A stretch of 64,000 bases of DNA from Methylocystis echinoides (lineage in GTDB: Bacteria > Pseudomonadota > Alphaproteobacteria > Rhizobiales > Beijerinckiaceae). Of this stretch, positions 10,571 through 19,500 are shown in pieces (position 1 is the first letter of the stretch; the number at the start of each line of letters is the position of its first letter). The DNA lies in assembly GCF_040687965.1 (NCBI RefSeq), contig NZ_CP156084.1, positions 2,418,501-2,482,500 on the forward strand. Direction: 5' to 3'. A program made the translations under genes and the position numbers. The notes under the pieces are model-generated. The model was not told the DNA's origin. It ran no database searches and worked only from the letters and a program-made list of their open reading frames with translations.

Positions 10571-11746
10571 ATGAAGACGAATCATCTGCTGGCGGCCTCG
10601 GCCGCGCTCGTGCTTTTCGCGGCTCCGGCGCGCGGCGAGTGGTCCTCCTGTCTCGGGGGCCTGCGCCATGCGGCGGCGGGGGCGGGCGTCAGCCAACAGA
10701 CCGTCGCCGCGGCGACCGATGGGCTCGAGCCCAACGACGCCGTGAGCTTCATGGACAAGCAGCCCGAGTTCACGACGCCGGTGTGGGACTATGTCGCGGG
10801 CCTCGTCGACGAGGAGCGCGTCGCGGAAGGGCGCGTCCTGCTGCAGAAATATTCCAGCGCCCTGCACGCCGCCGAAGCCCGTTATGGCGTCGATCCGGCG
10901 ACGGTGGTCGCGGTCTGGGGCGTCGAGTCGGATTTCGGCAAGAGTTTCGGCAAGCGGCCGGTCGTGCAGTCGCTCGCCACGCTCGCCTGCGAGGCGCCGC
11001 GCCGCAACGACTATTGGCGCAAGGAATTCGTCGCGGCGCTCAAGATCCTCGACAATGGCGACATCCGCGGCGACGAGTTCATGGGCTCCTGGGCCGGCGC
11101 CTTCGGCCATACGCAGTTCATGCCCTCGACGTTCCTCGGCACGGCGGTCGATCTCGACGGCGACGGCCGCCGCAATATCGCGAGCTCCGCCGCCGACTCG
11201 CTCGGCTCGACGGCCAATTTCCTCAGAAAGAGCGGCTGGCGCGCCGGCGAACATTGGGGTTTCGAGGTCCGCTTGCCCGAAGGCTATTCCGGACCCTCCG
11301 GCCGCACCCACAAACAGCCCATGTCGTTTTGGGAGGCGCGCGGAATCACGCGGCTCGACGGCGGCGGCCTCGGCGGCGGATCAGCCGGCCTGATGCTGCC
11401 CGCCGGGCGCAACGGCCCGGCCTTCCTCGTGACCAAAAACTTCGACGCCATTTATTCCTACAACGCGGCGGAGTCCTATGCGCTGGCGATCTCCGTCCTC
11501 TCCGACATGCTGCGGGGGCGCCCCGGCATTCAGACTCCTTGGCCGACGGACGATCCGGGATTATCACGCGCCGAACGGCGCGAATTGCAGGCGCTGCTCA
11601 CGCGCGCGGGCTATGACGTCGGCGACGCCGACGGCGTGATCGGCACGAAGACCAAGGAGGCGATCGCCGATTATCAGAGCCGCGTCGGTCTGCCGCGCAA
11701 CGGCCGCGCCAGCCTCAAAGTGCTCAAGGCGCTGCGCGGCGGATAA
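10571..11746 (+). CDS. Lytic murein transglycosylase, MltB type, with C-terminal peptidoglycan-binding domain
   Basis: The 391-residue protein starts at the ATG at 10571; a TTG six bases upstream is also open. A signal peptide (MKTNHLLAASAALVLFAAPA) directs it to the periplasm. The transglycosylase domain has the catalytic glutamate E119 in AVWGVESDFGKSFG and the MltB signature GSWAGAFGHTQFMPSTF. The last 60 residues (SRAERRELQALLTRAGYDVG, then GVIGTKTKEAIADYQ) form a PG_binding_1 domain. It cleaves the MurNAc-GlcNAc bond with formation of 1,6-anhydro ends. It lacks an MltB lipobox, so it is probably soluble in the periplasm. The gene is convergent with the AI-2E permease gene, 7 bp apart. 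Confidence 0.92.
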   Translation: MKTNHLLAASAALVLFAAPARGEWSSCLGGLRHAAAGAGVSQQTVAAATDGLEPNDAVSFMDKQPEFTTPVWDYVAGLVDEERVAEGRVLLQKYSSALHAAEARYGVDPATVVAVWGVESDFGKSFGKRPVVQSLATLACEAPRRNDYWRKEFVAALKILDNGDIRGDEFMGSWAGAFGHTQFMPSTFLGTAVDLDGDGRRNIASSAADSLGSTANFLRKSGWRAGEHWGFEVRLPEGYSGPSGRTHKQPMSFWEARGITRLDGGGLGGGSAGLMLPAGRNGPAFLVTKNFDAIYSYNAAESYALAISVLSDMLRGRPGIQTPWPTDDPGLSRAERRELQALLTRAGYDVGDADGVIGTKTKEAIADYQSRVGLPRNGRASLKVLKALRGG

Positions 11747-11753
11747 GGGTCGA

Positions 11754-12902
11754 TCAGGAGGCTTCGATCTGCTCCTGCTGCGGCGCGACGAGCGGTTCGG
11801 GCTGCGGCGCCTTTTGCGCGCCGGCGGCGATTTCCTGGGCGATCCAGGCGGTCCCGAGCTCCCAGACGACGGCGAGCACGACCGGGCCGACGAACAGTCC
11901 CGCGACGCCATGCGCCAGAACGCCGCCGATGACGCCGATGAAGATCACCGGAATGGGCGTCGAGAGTCCATGCGCGAAGATGAAGGGCTTCAGCACATTG
12001 TCCATATAGTTCACCGTCAGCATGCAGAGCGTCAGCGCCAGCGCCCCGGCGGTGGGGAGCACGGTCCAGGCCCAGAACACGACCGGCGCGACGATGATGA
12101 GCGGACCGATCTGCACAATGCCGAGGACGAGAATGGCGATTGTCAGCAGGCTCGCCCCGGGCACATTCGCCAGGAACATGCCGATCCCGCCGACGACGGC
12201 CTGCATGATCGAAAGGCCCATCACGCCGCGTGAGACGGCGTTGATCGTCGCCCCGGCGATATCGAGATATTTGTGGCCGTTGGACGGATCGATGCGCCGC
12301 GCCAGCGCCCGCACCCCGACCATGAGCGGCGCGGCATAGGCGAGCAGGAAGCCGGACAGGATCATCGACAACAGGAATTTCAGCGTGCCGACGCCGGCGT
12401 TGCGCACCATGCCGAGCAGATATTCGCCGACCGGTTTGAGCTGCGGCAGAATTTGCGCCAGGGCGCTGTGCAGATTGGTCGAGGCGAGCGCCCAGAAAGT
12501 AAAGATCTGCTCTCCGACAATCGGCCAGTTCTTGACCGCTTCGGGCGGCGGTGGAACGGCGATGTCGCCATTGTCGAATCCGGCGATCAGGCCCTTTACC
12601 GGATCGATAAAGCCGACGCCCATCCATGTCGCCGGCCCGATGACGAGAAGCAGCGCCGCGAGCGTGATTAGCGCGGCGGCGACAGTGGGGCGCCCGCCGA
12701 GCGCCGCCGCGAGCCGGTCGAAAAGCGGGTAAAGCGCCACGGCGAGCACGACGCTCCAGACGATCATCGCGCCGAAGGGCGCGACGATTGCGAAGGTCCA
12801 ATAGGCCAGGAAGCCTATGACGAAGAGGCGGACTGACAATTCGATGAAGACGGCGTTGAAGCGCCGCTCGGCGCCGCTGAAGCTAAGCTGTTCCTCGGTC
12901 AC
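11754..12902 (-). CDS. AI-2E family transporter (PerM/YdiK-like membrane protein)
   Basis: This 382-residue polytopic membrane protein appears to start at a GTG (12902); no closer ATG is available. Hydrophobic segments fall near residues 25-45, 47-65, 75-95, 172-195, 235-262, 268-292 and 315-345. The C-terminal family signature is GLSTPIPVIFIGVIGGVLAHGV followed by GLFVGPVVLAVVWEL. Members export small molecules or act as Na+/H+ antiporters; the AI-2 label is historical and does not imply quorum sensing. The C-terminal tail is Pro/Gln-rich (QKAPQPEPLVAPQQEQ). It is convergent with the transglycosylase gene. Confidence 0.88.
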   Translation of the reverse strand: MTEEQLSFSGAERRFNAVFIELSVRLFVIGFLAYWTFAIVAPFGAMIVWSVVLAVALYPLFDRLAAALGGRPTVAAALITLAALLLVIGPATWMGVGFIDPVKGLIAGFDNGDIAVPPPPEAVKNWPIVGEQIFTFWALASTNLHSALAQILPQLKPVGEYLLGMVRNAGVGTLKFLLSMILSGFLLAYAAPLMVGVRALARRIDPSNGHKYLDIAGATINAVSRGVMGLSIMQAVVGGIGMFLANVPGASLLTIAILVLGIVQIGPLIIVAPVVFWAWTVLPTAGALALTLCMLTVNYMDNVLKPFIFAHGLSTPIPVIFIGVIGGVLAHGVAGLFVGPVVLAVVWELGTAWIAQEIAAGAQKAPQPEPLVAPQQEQIEAS

Positions 12903-13178
12903 TCGGGTTGTCCATTGTGCGCTGCGTTGAAATTACAGTGAACGGCCCCTTTCCCGCTGGCAAGAGGCGGGGGCGCGCACCGATCGCGGCGGCTCGGATT
13001 TTCGAATGCGCTTAAGCTGTAGCATAGTGTCCTTAAAATGCGCCTGTTTCCGATATCCCGGCGTTGAGAGTTTATGGGTTCTAAACGTCGTCGTTGAATT
13101 CCCGCGTCCGGCAAGGCCGGGCGGGCCGGGCAGGGCCGCGATGACGCGTCCGGGAACGAAAGCTGGGGGAGCGTGAGC

Positions 13179-13430
13179 ATGATGATGGATGTCAACGAGT
13201 CGGGAGGCTCCGAGGCCGCTGACGGCGGGCGCGTGCGGCTGGAGCAGACGCTGGTCGAAGCCTATTATCTCGGCCATTCGCTGCGCAGCCTCGCTGGCGA
13301 TCCCGACTTCAGTTTTCGGCAAATCACGGCCACCGTCTGCGAGCCGCTCATCGCCTGGGCGAAGTTCATCGAGGATCGCCTGGAGGCGGGGGAAAGCCCG
13401 TTCAAGGGGGCCGCCCGCCGTCAGAAATAA
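13179..13430 (+). CDS. Small hypothetical protein, 83 residues
   Basis: The ATG at 13179 is chosen because a GGGGGA ribosome site ends 8 bases upstream; the GTG at 13173 is too close to it. The product (MMMDVNESGGSEAADGGRVR, then LEQTLVEAYYLGHSLRSLAG) is soluble and helical with an acidic N-terminus and a basic C-terminus. I do not recognise it. It lies 66 bp upstream of the RNase D gene on the same strand and could share its transcript. Confidence 0.6.
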   Translation: MMMDVNESGGSEAADGGRVRLEQTLVEAYYLGHSLRSLAGDPDFSFRQITATVCEPLIAWAKFIEDRLEAGESPFKGAARRQK

Positions 13431-13496
13431 CGCGGTTTCGACAAGCTTTCCGCTTTTCGCTAAGAGAGCGGAACCGCACTAAACGAATCGGACGCC

Positions 13497-14111
13497 ATGA
13501 CGATACGCCTGCACCAGGGCGACCTCCCCTCGGGGGCCGCTCTTTCGTCCATTGTCGCAATCGACACCGAGACCCTGGGGCTCAATCCCCACCGCGACCG
13601 CCTGTGCGTCGTGCAGCTCTCGTTTGGCGATGGCGACGCCGAACTCGTGCAGATCGCCCGCGGCCAGACCCGCGCGCCCAACCTCGAAAAGCTGCTGGCC
13701 GATCCGAGCGTGCTGAAGCTCTTTCATTTTGCGCGCTTCGACTTGGCGATCCTCGCCAAGACTTTCGGCTTCATGCCGGCGCCGGTCTACTGCACCAAGG
13801 TCGCCTCCAAGCTCACGCGCACCTATACCGACCGCCATGGTTTGAAGGATCTGGTGCGCGAGCTCGTGGGCGTCGAGATTTCCAAGCAGCAGCAGTCCTC
13901 CGACTGGGGCGCGGCGAGCTTGACCGACGCGCAGCAGGCTTACGCGGCCTCGGACGTTCTGTATCTGCATCAGCTCAAGGAAAAGCTCGACGCCATGCTC
14001 GCCCGCGAGGAGCGGACAGAGTTGGCGCAGGCCTGTTTCGATTTCCTGCCGACGCGCGCAGAGCTCGATCTAAGCGGTTGGCCGGAAATCGATGTCTTTT
14101 CCCACGAGTGA
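13497..14111 (+). CDS. rnd: Ribonuclease D (short form, exonuclease domain only)
   Basis: This 204-residue 3'-5' exoribonuclease belongs to the DEDDy class. The metal-binding acidic residues are visible: D23 and E25 in AIDTETLGL, D82 in HFARFDLAIL, and Y149/D153 in YAASDVLYLH. E. coli RNase D is about 375 residues with C-terminal HRDC domains; here only the nuclease domain is present, as in many alphaproteobacterial proteins. It trims tRNA and other small RNA 3' ends. The gene precedes lptC by 66 bp on the same strand. Confidence 0.9.
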   Translation: MTIRLHQGDLPSGAALSSIVAIDTETLGLNPHRDRLCVVQLSFGDGDAELVQIARGQTRAPNLEKLLADPSVLKLFHFARFDLAILAKTFGFMPAPVYCTKVASKLTRTYTDRHGLKDLVRELVGVEISKQQQSSDWGAASLTDAQQAYAASDVLYLHQLKEKLDAMLAREERTELAQACFDFLPTRAELDLSGWPEIDVFSHE

Positions 14112-14177
14112 CCGGCGCATGAGGGATGGCGCCTCGGCGCCTCGAATTCGCCACTTGGGAGCCGGATAAAGCCGCGC

Positions 14178-14948
14178 ATGACAGACGGCAGCGCCGCTGA
14201 CGCTTCACCCGTTCCGCCTCCGGCCGCGCCTGCGACGCCCGGAATGAACGGGCGCGTCGGCCCCATGCCGACCACTGGCCGCGACCGGCTCGCCGGGCTC
14301 ACCGCGCGCCGAGAAAGCGCGTTTCCCGAAGCGTTGCGTCACACTGCGCGGGTCGCCAAGCTGCGCCGCTGGATCGTCTGGGGCGTCGGCGGCATGGTCG
14401 GCCTCGTCGGGCTCGGCCTGCTCATCGGGTCGCTGCGCTTTCTGCCCGTTGACCTCAATCTCGCCCGCGTCGCGCTTCAGGGGACGCGCATCGTCATCGA
14501 AAGCCCCAAGCTCGTGGGCTATCGCAAGGACGGCCGGCCCTATGAGGTGCGGGCGCGCGTCGGCGTGCAGGACATCGCCAAGCCCGACGTCTTTGATCTG
14601 GACGGCCTGGAAGTGCGCGTCGAGACGGCCGGCGAGGGCGCCGTCACGTTGACGGCGCCGAAGGCTGTCTACAGCACCAAGGTCGACCGCGCCGACATGA
14701 GCGGCGGCGTCCAGATCACGGACGCAAAAAACTTCGACCTGACGACAGAGACAGCCGCCATGGATTTCAAGGCGAGCGTCATGACGTCCGAGAAGCCTGT
14801 CACGCTGAAGATCCAGGGCGGCGAGGTCCACTCAGAGCGTGTCGAATTCGCGCAGAAGGAACGCCGCGCGACCTTCACCGGCAATGTCCGCTCCGTGCTG
14901 TATGGAGAGGACGGCGCGCCGCCAGGGGGGTTGCGCGCGGCGCAGTGA
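14178..14948 (+). CDS. lptC: LPS export system periplasmic protein LptC
   Basis: The 256-residue protein has a cytoplasmic Pro-rich N-terminus, one membrane anchor near residues 63-86 (WIVWGVGGMVGLVGLGLLIG) and a periplasmic beta-jellyroll part. The repeated LptC/LptA-like strand pattern is seen in VELTAP-type and GGVQITDAKNFDLTTETAAM sequences. LptC couples the inner-membrane LptBFG transporter to LptA. The stop at 14946-14948 is one base from the lptA start at 14950, so the two are translated together. The long N-terminal extension before the anchor is usual in Rhizobiales. Confidence 0.88.
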   Translation: MTDGSAADASPVPPPAAPATPGMNGRVGPMPTTGRDRLAGLTARRESAFPEALRHTARVAKLRRWIVWGVGGMVGLVGLGLLIGSLRFLPVDLNLARVALQGTRIVIESPKLVGYRKDGRPYEVRARVGVQDIAKPDVFDLDGLEVRVETAGEGAVTLTAPKAVYSTKVDRADMSGGVQITDAKNFDLTTETAAMDFKASVMTSEKPVTLKIQGGEVHSERVEFAQKERRATFTGNVRSVLYGEDGAPPGGLRAAQ

Positions 14949-14949
14949 G

Positions 14950-15480
14950 ATGAAGATGAAACGCCAGATTATCTGCGCCCTTGCGGCGCTTGCGCTCGCT
15001 GGTCCCGTCGCCGCGAAGGGTCGTTCCGGAGGCGTTTTGCCAGGGGCCACGGCCAAGGACCCGCTCAATATCGACGCCGGCAAGCTCGATTATTTCGACG
15101 CCGACCAGAAGCTCGTCTATTCCGGCAGCGTCATCGTCACGAACGGCCCGTCGACGCTCAAAGCATCGCGGCTCGTCATCTTCCTCGAGGGCAAGGGCGC
15201 GCCCGACGCTGGCGCCAATAACGACCGGGTGAAGCATATCGACGCCGACGGGCCGGTCACGCTGGTGTCGAAGGACCAGATCGGCACCGGCGACCGCGGC
15301 AGCTACGACAAGGCCGACAACAAGGTCTATCTGACCGGCAATGTGACCCTGACGCAGGGCGACAATATCGTGAAGGGCGATCGGCTGGTCTATGACGTGA
15401 CGAGCGGGATTGCGACCGTGCAGGGCGGCGGCGGACAAGGCGGCCGGGTGCGCTCGACATTCACCCCGAAAGGTCAGTAA
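14950..15480 (+). CDS. lptA: LPS transport periplasmic protein LptA (OstA-like)
   Basis: The 176-residue protein starts at the ATG at 14950 (MKMKRQIICALAALALAGPV). It has a signal peptide cut near VAAKG. The OstA/LptA core reads PLNIDAGKLDYFDADQKLVY, and later strands are DRGSYDKADNKVYLTGNVTL and KGDRLVYDVTSGIATV, which build the periplasmic bridge that carries lipopolysaccharide. It directly follows lptC. In many Rhizobiales lptB and rpoN come next; here the next gene is convergent and unrelated. Confidence 0.9.
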   Translation: MKMKRQIICALAALALAGPVAAKGRSGGVLPGATAKDPLNIDAGKLDYFDADQKLVYSGSVIVTNGPSTLKASRLVIFLEGKGAPDAGANNDRVKHIDADGPVTLVSKDQIGTGDRGSYDKADNKVYLTGNVTLTQGDNIVKGDRLVYDVTSGIATVQGGGGQGGRVRSTFTPKGQ

Positions 15481-15513
15481 CGGGCGTCCGACAGGCGCGC
15501 GCCGTCACGGACC

Positions 15514-16011
15514 TTATTCCGTCTCCAGCGGCTCCTTATGGAGGAGATCCAGCATGCCGCGGCGCTTGGCCTCGTAATAATAGCCGCCGGCGTAGAGCTT
15601 GATGGCGCGCGCTTCATTGCCGCCCGAGAGCTTGTAGGCGTTGGCGAGATAGGGCACGGCGTAAGTGAGATTGGTCTTGGCGTCGAGCAGCCCGTTCGCC
15701 GGGCCCTTGTAGCCCATGTGCCTAGCGGTGTCGTGACGGATCTGCATGAGGCCCCAATAGGGGCCGTGACGCGCCGCGGGATTGTAATTGCTCTCGCGCC
15801 GCACCGACCGGTGGATGAGAGATTCGGGGATATCATACATCCGGGCGAAGCGCGCAATATGGGAATGGAGCGCCTCCTTTCCCGCCACAGGTTCATCGCT
15901 GCGCGGCTCATTGACGTAGGACTCGGGGGCCGAGGCGATCGGCGACTCTGTCCCGGCGCATCCGGCAAGAGCGAGAGCCGCCAAGGCTGCGGCGCAAGCG
16001 GTTGATTTCAT
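15514..16011 (-). CDS. Small lipoprotein lytic transglycosylase (SLT domain)
   Basis: The 165-residue protein begins with a lipoprotein signal whose lipobox cysteine is C18 (ALAGC). After a short linker the SLT domain carries the catalytic glutamate E73 in RSVRRESNYNPAA, then PYWGLMQIRHDTARHMGY, and ends with AIKLYAGGYYYEAKRRG. This pattern is that of family 1 transglycosylases (Slt/MltC/EmtA-like). It is anchored in the membrane and cuts peptidoglycan strands. At about 100 residues of catalytic domain it is near the minimal size. It is convergent with lptA, 33 bp apart. Confidence 0.88.
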   Translation of the reverse strand: MKSTACAAALAALALAGCAGTESPIASAPESYVNEPRSDEPVAGKEALHSHIARFARMYDIPESLIHRSVRRESNYNPAARHGPYWGLMQIRHDTARHMGYKGPANGLLDAKTNLTYAVPYLANAYKLSGGNEARAIKLYAGGYYYEAKRRGMLDLLHKEPLETE

Positions 16012-16297
16012 GCTCAGATTTTTCCCTTCAAATCGTCCGGTCGATGAACCTGGCTAAGTCGCCAGAGAGACATGGCGAAATCGTGGCGGGAAGCCAGCCA
16101 AGCTGCCGCGCGCGCGGGCGCCCGATCTGCGCCATGGAATGCGGACAGGGTAAATAAAGCGTTAAGTTTCACTTGTTCTTACAAGCGGTTGCGGCCGCTG
16201 GGAAGTTGCTTTTCAAGGACATTGTCGCGCGCGCGTCAGCGCGGCCGCGAACGGTGGCCGGGCTTTTTCGTTTAAGGATGTTGCGGAGAGGCAACAG

Positions 16298-16585
16298 ATG
16301 GCGCGCGGCGCAGAGAAGGACGCTTATTGGTCGCAGGAGGTCACGCGAGGCAGCAATGCGCTCGACCTCGAGGCGGGCGTCTTCACCTGGGACGACCCGA
16401 AGCTAATCGCGCTTTCGCTCAAGCGCTCGGCGGAGGCGAGCGAGCGTCGAAAATCGACGCCGTTCCGCTCGGCCATGTCGATGCTCACCTTCTACATCAA
16501 CCGCGCCGGCCGCGATTTGCCGGACGAACGCCGCCACGTGCTGGAGCAGGCGAAGGCCGAGTTGCGCAAGGCTTTCGGGCGCTGA
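16298..16585 (+). CDS. DUF3175 family protein
   Basis: The 95-residue product has the DUF3175 pattern throughout: YWSQEVTRGSNALDLEAGVF, TWDDPKLIALSLKRSAEAS, then FRSAMSMLTFYINRAGRDLP and a helical C-terminus. The function of the family is unknown. It is cytoplasmic with no membrane span. The 286 bp upstream (16012-16297) hold no gene; an AT-rich patch at about 16146-16185 may contain its promoter. Its 3' end is overlapped antisense by 94 bp by the spurious tail of the methylase reading frame, which supports the frameshift described for that gene. Confidence 0.85.
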   Translation: MARGAEKDAYWSQEVTRGSNALDLEAGVFTWDDPKLIALSLKRSAEASERRKSTPFRSAMSMLTFYINRAGRDLPDERRHVLEQAKAELRKAFGR

Positions 16586-19500
16586 CGCAGATTTTCCAAG
16601 AACCGCGCCGCTTCCCTCCCTCCCCCTTGCGGGGAGGGTGGCCCCGCGAAGCGGGGTCGGGTGGGGGCGGAGATCACGCCGCGAGGTTGTCGACCCCCCA
16701 ACGCCTCGCCGCAAAAGGAGAGGGGGACGCGGCTCGCGACCGGCGGCGGCTTACGCGACTCGGCGCAGCAGGAAGCTGCGGCCGCCGTCGAGCGTGGCGA
16801 CCATGCCGGTGCGGGCCAGCGCCGCGAGGACGGCGGCGATCTTGGCGGCGACGCGGCGGCCCTGCTTGTAGCGGCTCGCCAGCGCCTCGGCGTCGAGCGG
16901 CGCCTCGGCGGCGGCGAGGGCGAGGACGACGGCCGCCGTCTGGCCGTGGTCGTCGGCGGGGAGGCGGGCTTCGACGCAGCCTGGGCCGGGCGGGCGGCGC
17001 CGTCGCCGAGCGCGAGTTCGGCGCGCTCCTGCGCCTGCCCGAAGCGGGGGATTTGATAGTCGGGCCGCAGCCAGCGCACATGGCCCTGCGCCTCTTCCCG
17101 CGCCCGCTCGCGATTGAGCGCGACGAGGCGGATGAGAATCTCGTCCTCCGCAAGATCGGCCGGCCAGCCATAGGCGGCGGCCACAGCGTCGTCGAGCCTC
17201 TCGTGCAGTTCTTTCAAAATCAGCACGAGCCCGTCGTCGAAAATCTTGCGCTCGGCGCCGGAAAACACGCAGGGCCCGCCGCCCGCGCGCAATTTTTCGA
17301 GCACATTGTAAAGCCCCGTCAGCGTGAGATGCGGATGCTCGGCGAGAACGCGCTTTCGATGCGCGTCGAGTTCTTCCGCGATTTGGCGAATGCGGTGCTT
17401 TTGCAGATCATCGGCGTCGGGGAAGGGGAAGGGGTCGAAGGTGCGCGAGTTTGTGTAGCGAACGTCTCCGACATAGACACCAAGAGAGGCTGAATTGGCT
17501 TTTGTCCAGATCGCATGAATGCGCGAGCATACAACCCCGAGCACGAACCCGTCGTCGGAGGCTATCAAAACTAGAGTTTGATCGGGTAACCAGTGTCGAT
17601 CTAGTCTTGTAAAGACACGATGCTTGGCGGTCTGAGTAGTAGCAATATACGCCGGAAGTCCATCGATTGCTGATCGGAATTCTGAGCGAGGCTCAGCAAA
17701 AATCCACCAGTTTTCACGGTAAGAGGCTCTCCGGTCGTGGTCTCTCACCGGCTTCACATTCCGGAGAAGGTGCTGGTAGATGCGGGGCATTCTTCTTGCC
17801 ACTTCATCTTTACGCAATCCGAATAAATCAATCGCGAAAACCCCTCTAGGGCGTGATGACAAATCGCGACCGCTTATATAGGGCTTGATAAACTTGTTAT
17901 AATCTTCACCTGCCGTTCTGAAGAGAGCTGCTTCGTTTTCCTGAATGATAAATCCGCTTCCCATATAAGTAATTCCACGGAACGAAATACCTTTGTTTGC
18001 CTTAAGTGCGAGGGCTCCCGTCACGTCTGCTCCGCTAGTGAGATCACTGTTTATTCTTCCGTATTTTTCAGCAAAGTCGACCAAAGGCGCGTCCGTTTCT
18101 AGGCTGTTTTCCTTCACGACCTCCAGCAACCGCCCCTCTTTCGCTCCGGCTTCCACTACCGTCATCGCAATCCGCACCGCAGCCGCGTCCTTCGTCGCCT
18201 TCGTCCATGGATGATCGGGGATCGCCATGACGAGCGACACGGGCGCCTTGGCGTTCAGATGCCGCTCCACCACGCGGCGCTGAAACACCTGCGTGATCGA
18301 ATTGGTGGTGACGAGGCCGAAGCGCCGCAACGTCGTTGCCTTGCGCGTCAACAGTTCGGCGGCGTGATCCCACCAATACATGACGAAATCTGCAGACTCG
18401 TTCATCTGCGGATGCGCGGCCCAGAGCGCCTGCGCATAATCGTCGCCGAGCCGCGCGCGGACATCTTTGCCGCCGATAAACGGCGGATTGCCGACAATGA
18501 ACTCCGCGTCCGGCCACGCCGGCCGCCGCGGATTCCTGTACTCGTAGACCTCCATCGCTCCGCCGTCCGGCCCCGTCCGCGTCACCGGCTTGCCGCGTGC
18601 GTCCCGTTTCAAGACCTTTTCCGCTTCGAGCACGGCGTCCTTCGTCACGATGTTGTCGAAGGCCTGCAGGATCGGCTCGCCGGGCATGCCGCCGCGCGTG
18701 CGCACGTGCCATTGCAGATGGCCGATCCAGAGAACGAGCTCCGCGATCGCCTTCGCCCGCGCGTTGATCTCGAGCCCCAGGAACTGCTGCGGGCCGACGC
18801 TGTGGCCTTCGAGCCCGGTCAGCGCCTCCTGCCCGCCGAGATCGGCGAGCGCCTCCAGGACTTCGCCTTCGAGACGTTTCAACAGCTCCAGCGCCACATA
18901 GAGAAAATTCCCGGTGCCGCAGGCGGGGTCGAGCACGCGCGTTGCGCAGAGCCGGTCGTGAAAGGCGGCGACGGTGGCGACGGCGGCCTCGCACCGTCCT
19001 TCCGATTTCTGCCGCTCGGCGGTGGCGAGCGCCGCCGCCCAGTCCTCGCGCAAGGGCTCGATGACGGTGGCGACGACGAGTCGCTCGACATAGGCGCGCG
19101 GCGTGAAATGCGCGCCGAGCCGGCGCCGCTCATGCGGGTCGAGCGCCTGTTCCAGCAGCGCGCCGAAAATCGACGGGTCGACCTCGCGCCAGTCGTAACG
19201 CGCCGCCTGCGCCAGTTCGCCGATTTCTTCGCGCCCCAGCGACAGCGCGCGGTGGTTTTTGAAGAAGGTTCCGTTGAAGCGCGCGACGCGCTCTTCGAGC
19301 GCATGGGCGTAGCCGCCGCTGTCCATCGCCTCCCAGAGCTGGCCGACCTTGTGGGGGAAGGTGTCGGGCTTTTTCGCGCAGCTGTCGAGAATTTTGGAAA
19401 AAGCCTCCTTGCGCAGCAGGCCCACGTCCTCGGCGAACATGGTGAAGAGGCACCGCATGAGAAACATCGCCACGATCTCCGGCGCGTGGCGCGCGGCCTC

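Noticed and set aside
16492-16750. C-terminal tail of the 1238-residue methyltransferase frame
   Set aside because: It is low-complexity, crosses a palindromic repeat and lies antisense to a DUF3175 gene; the likely true tail is in the neighbouring frame.
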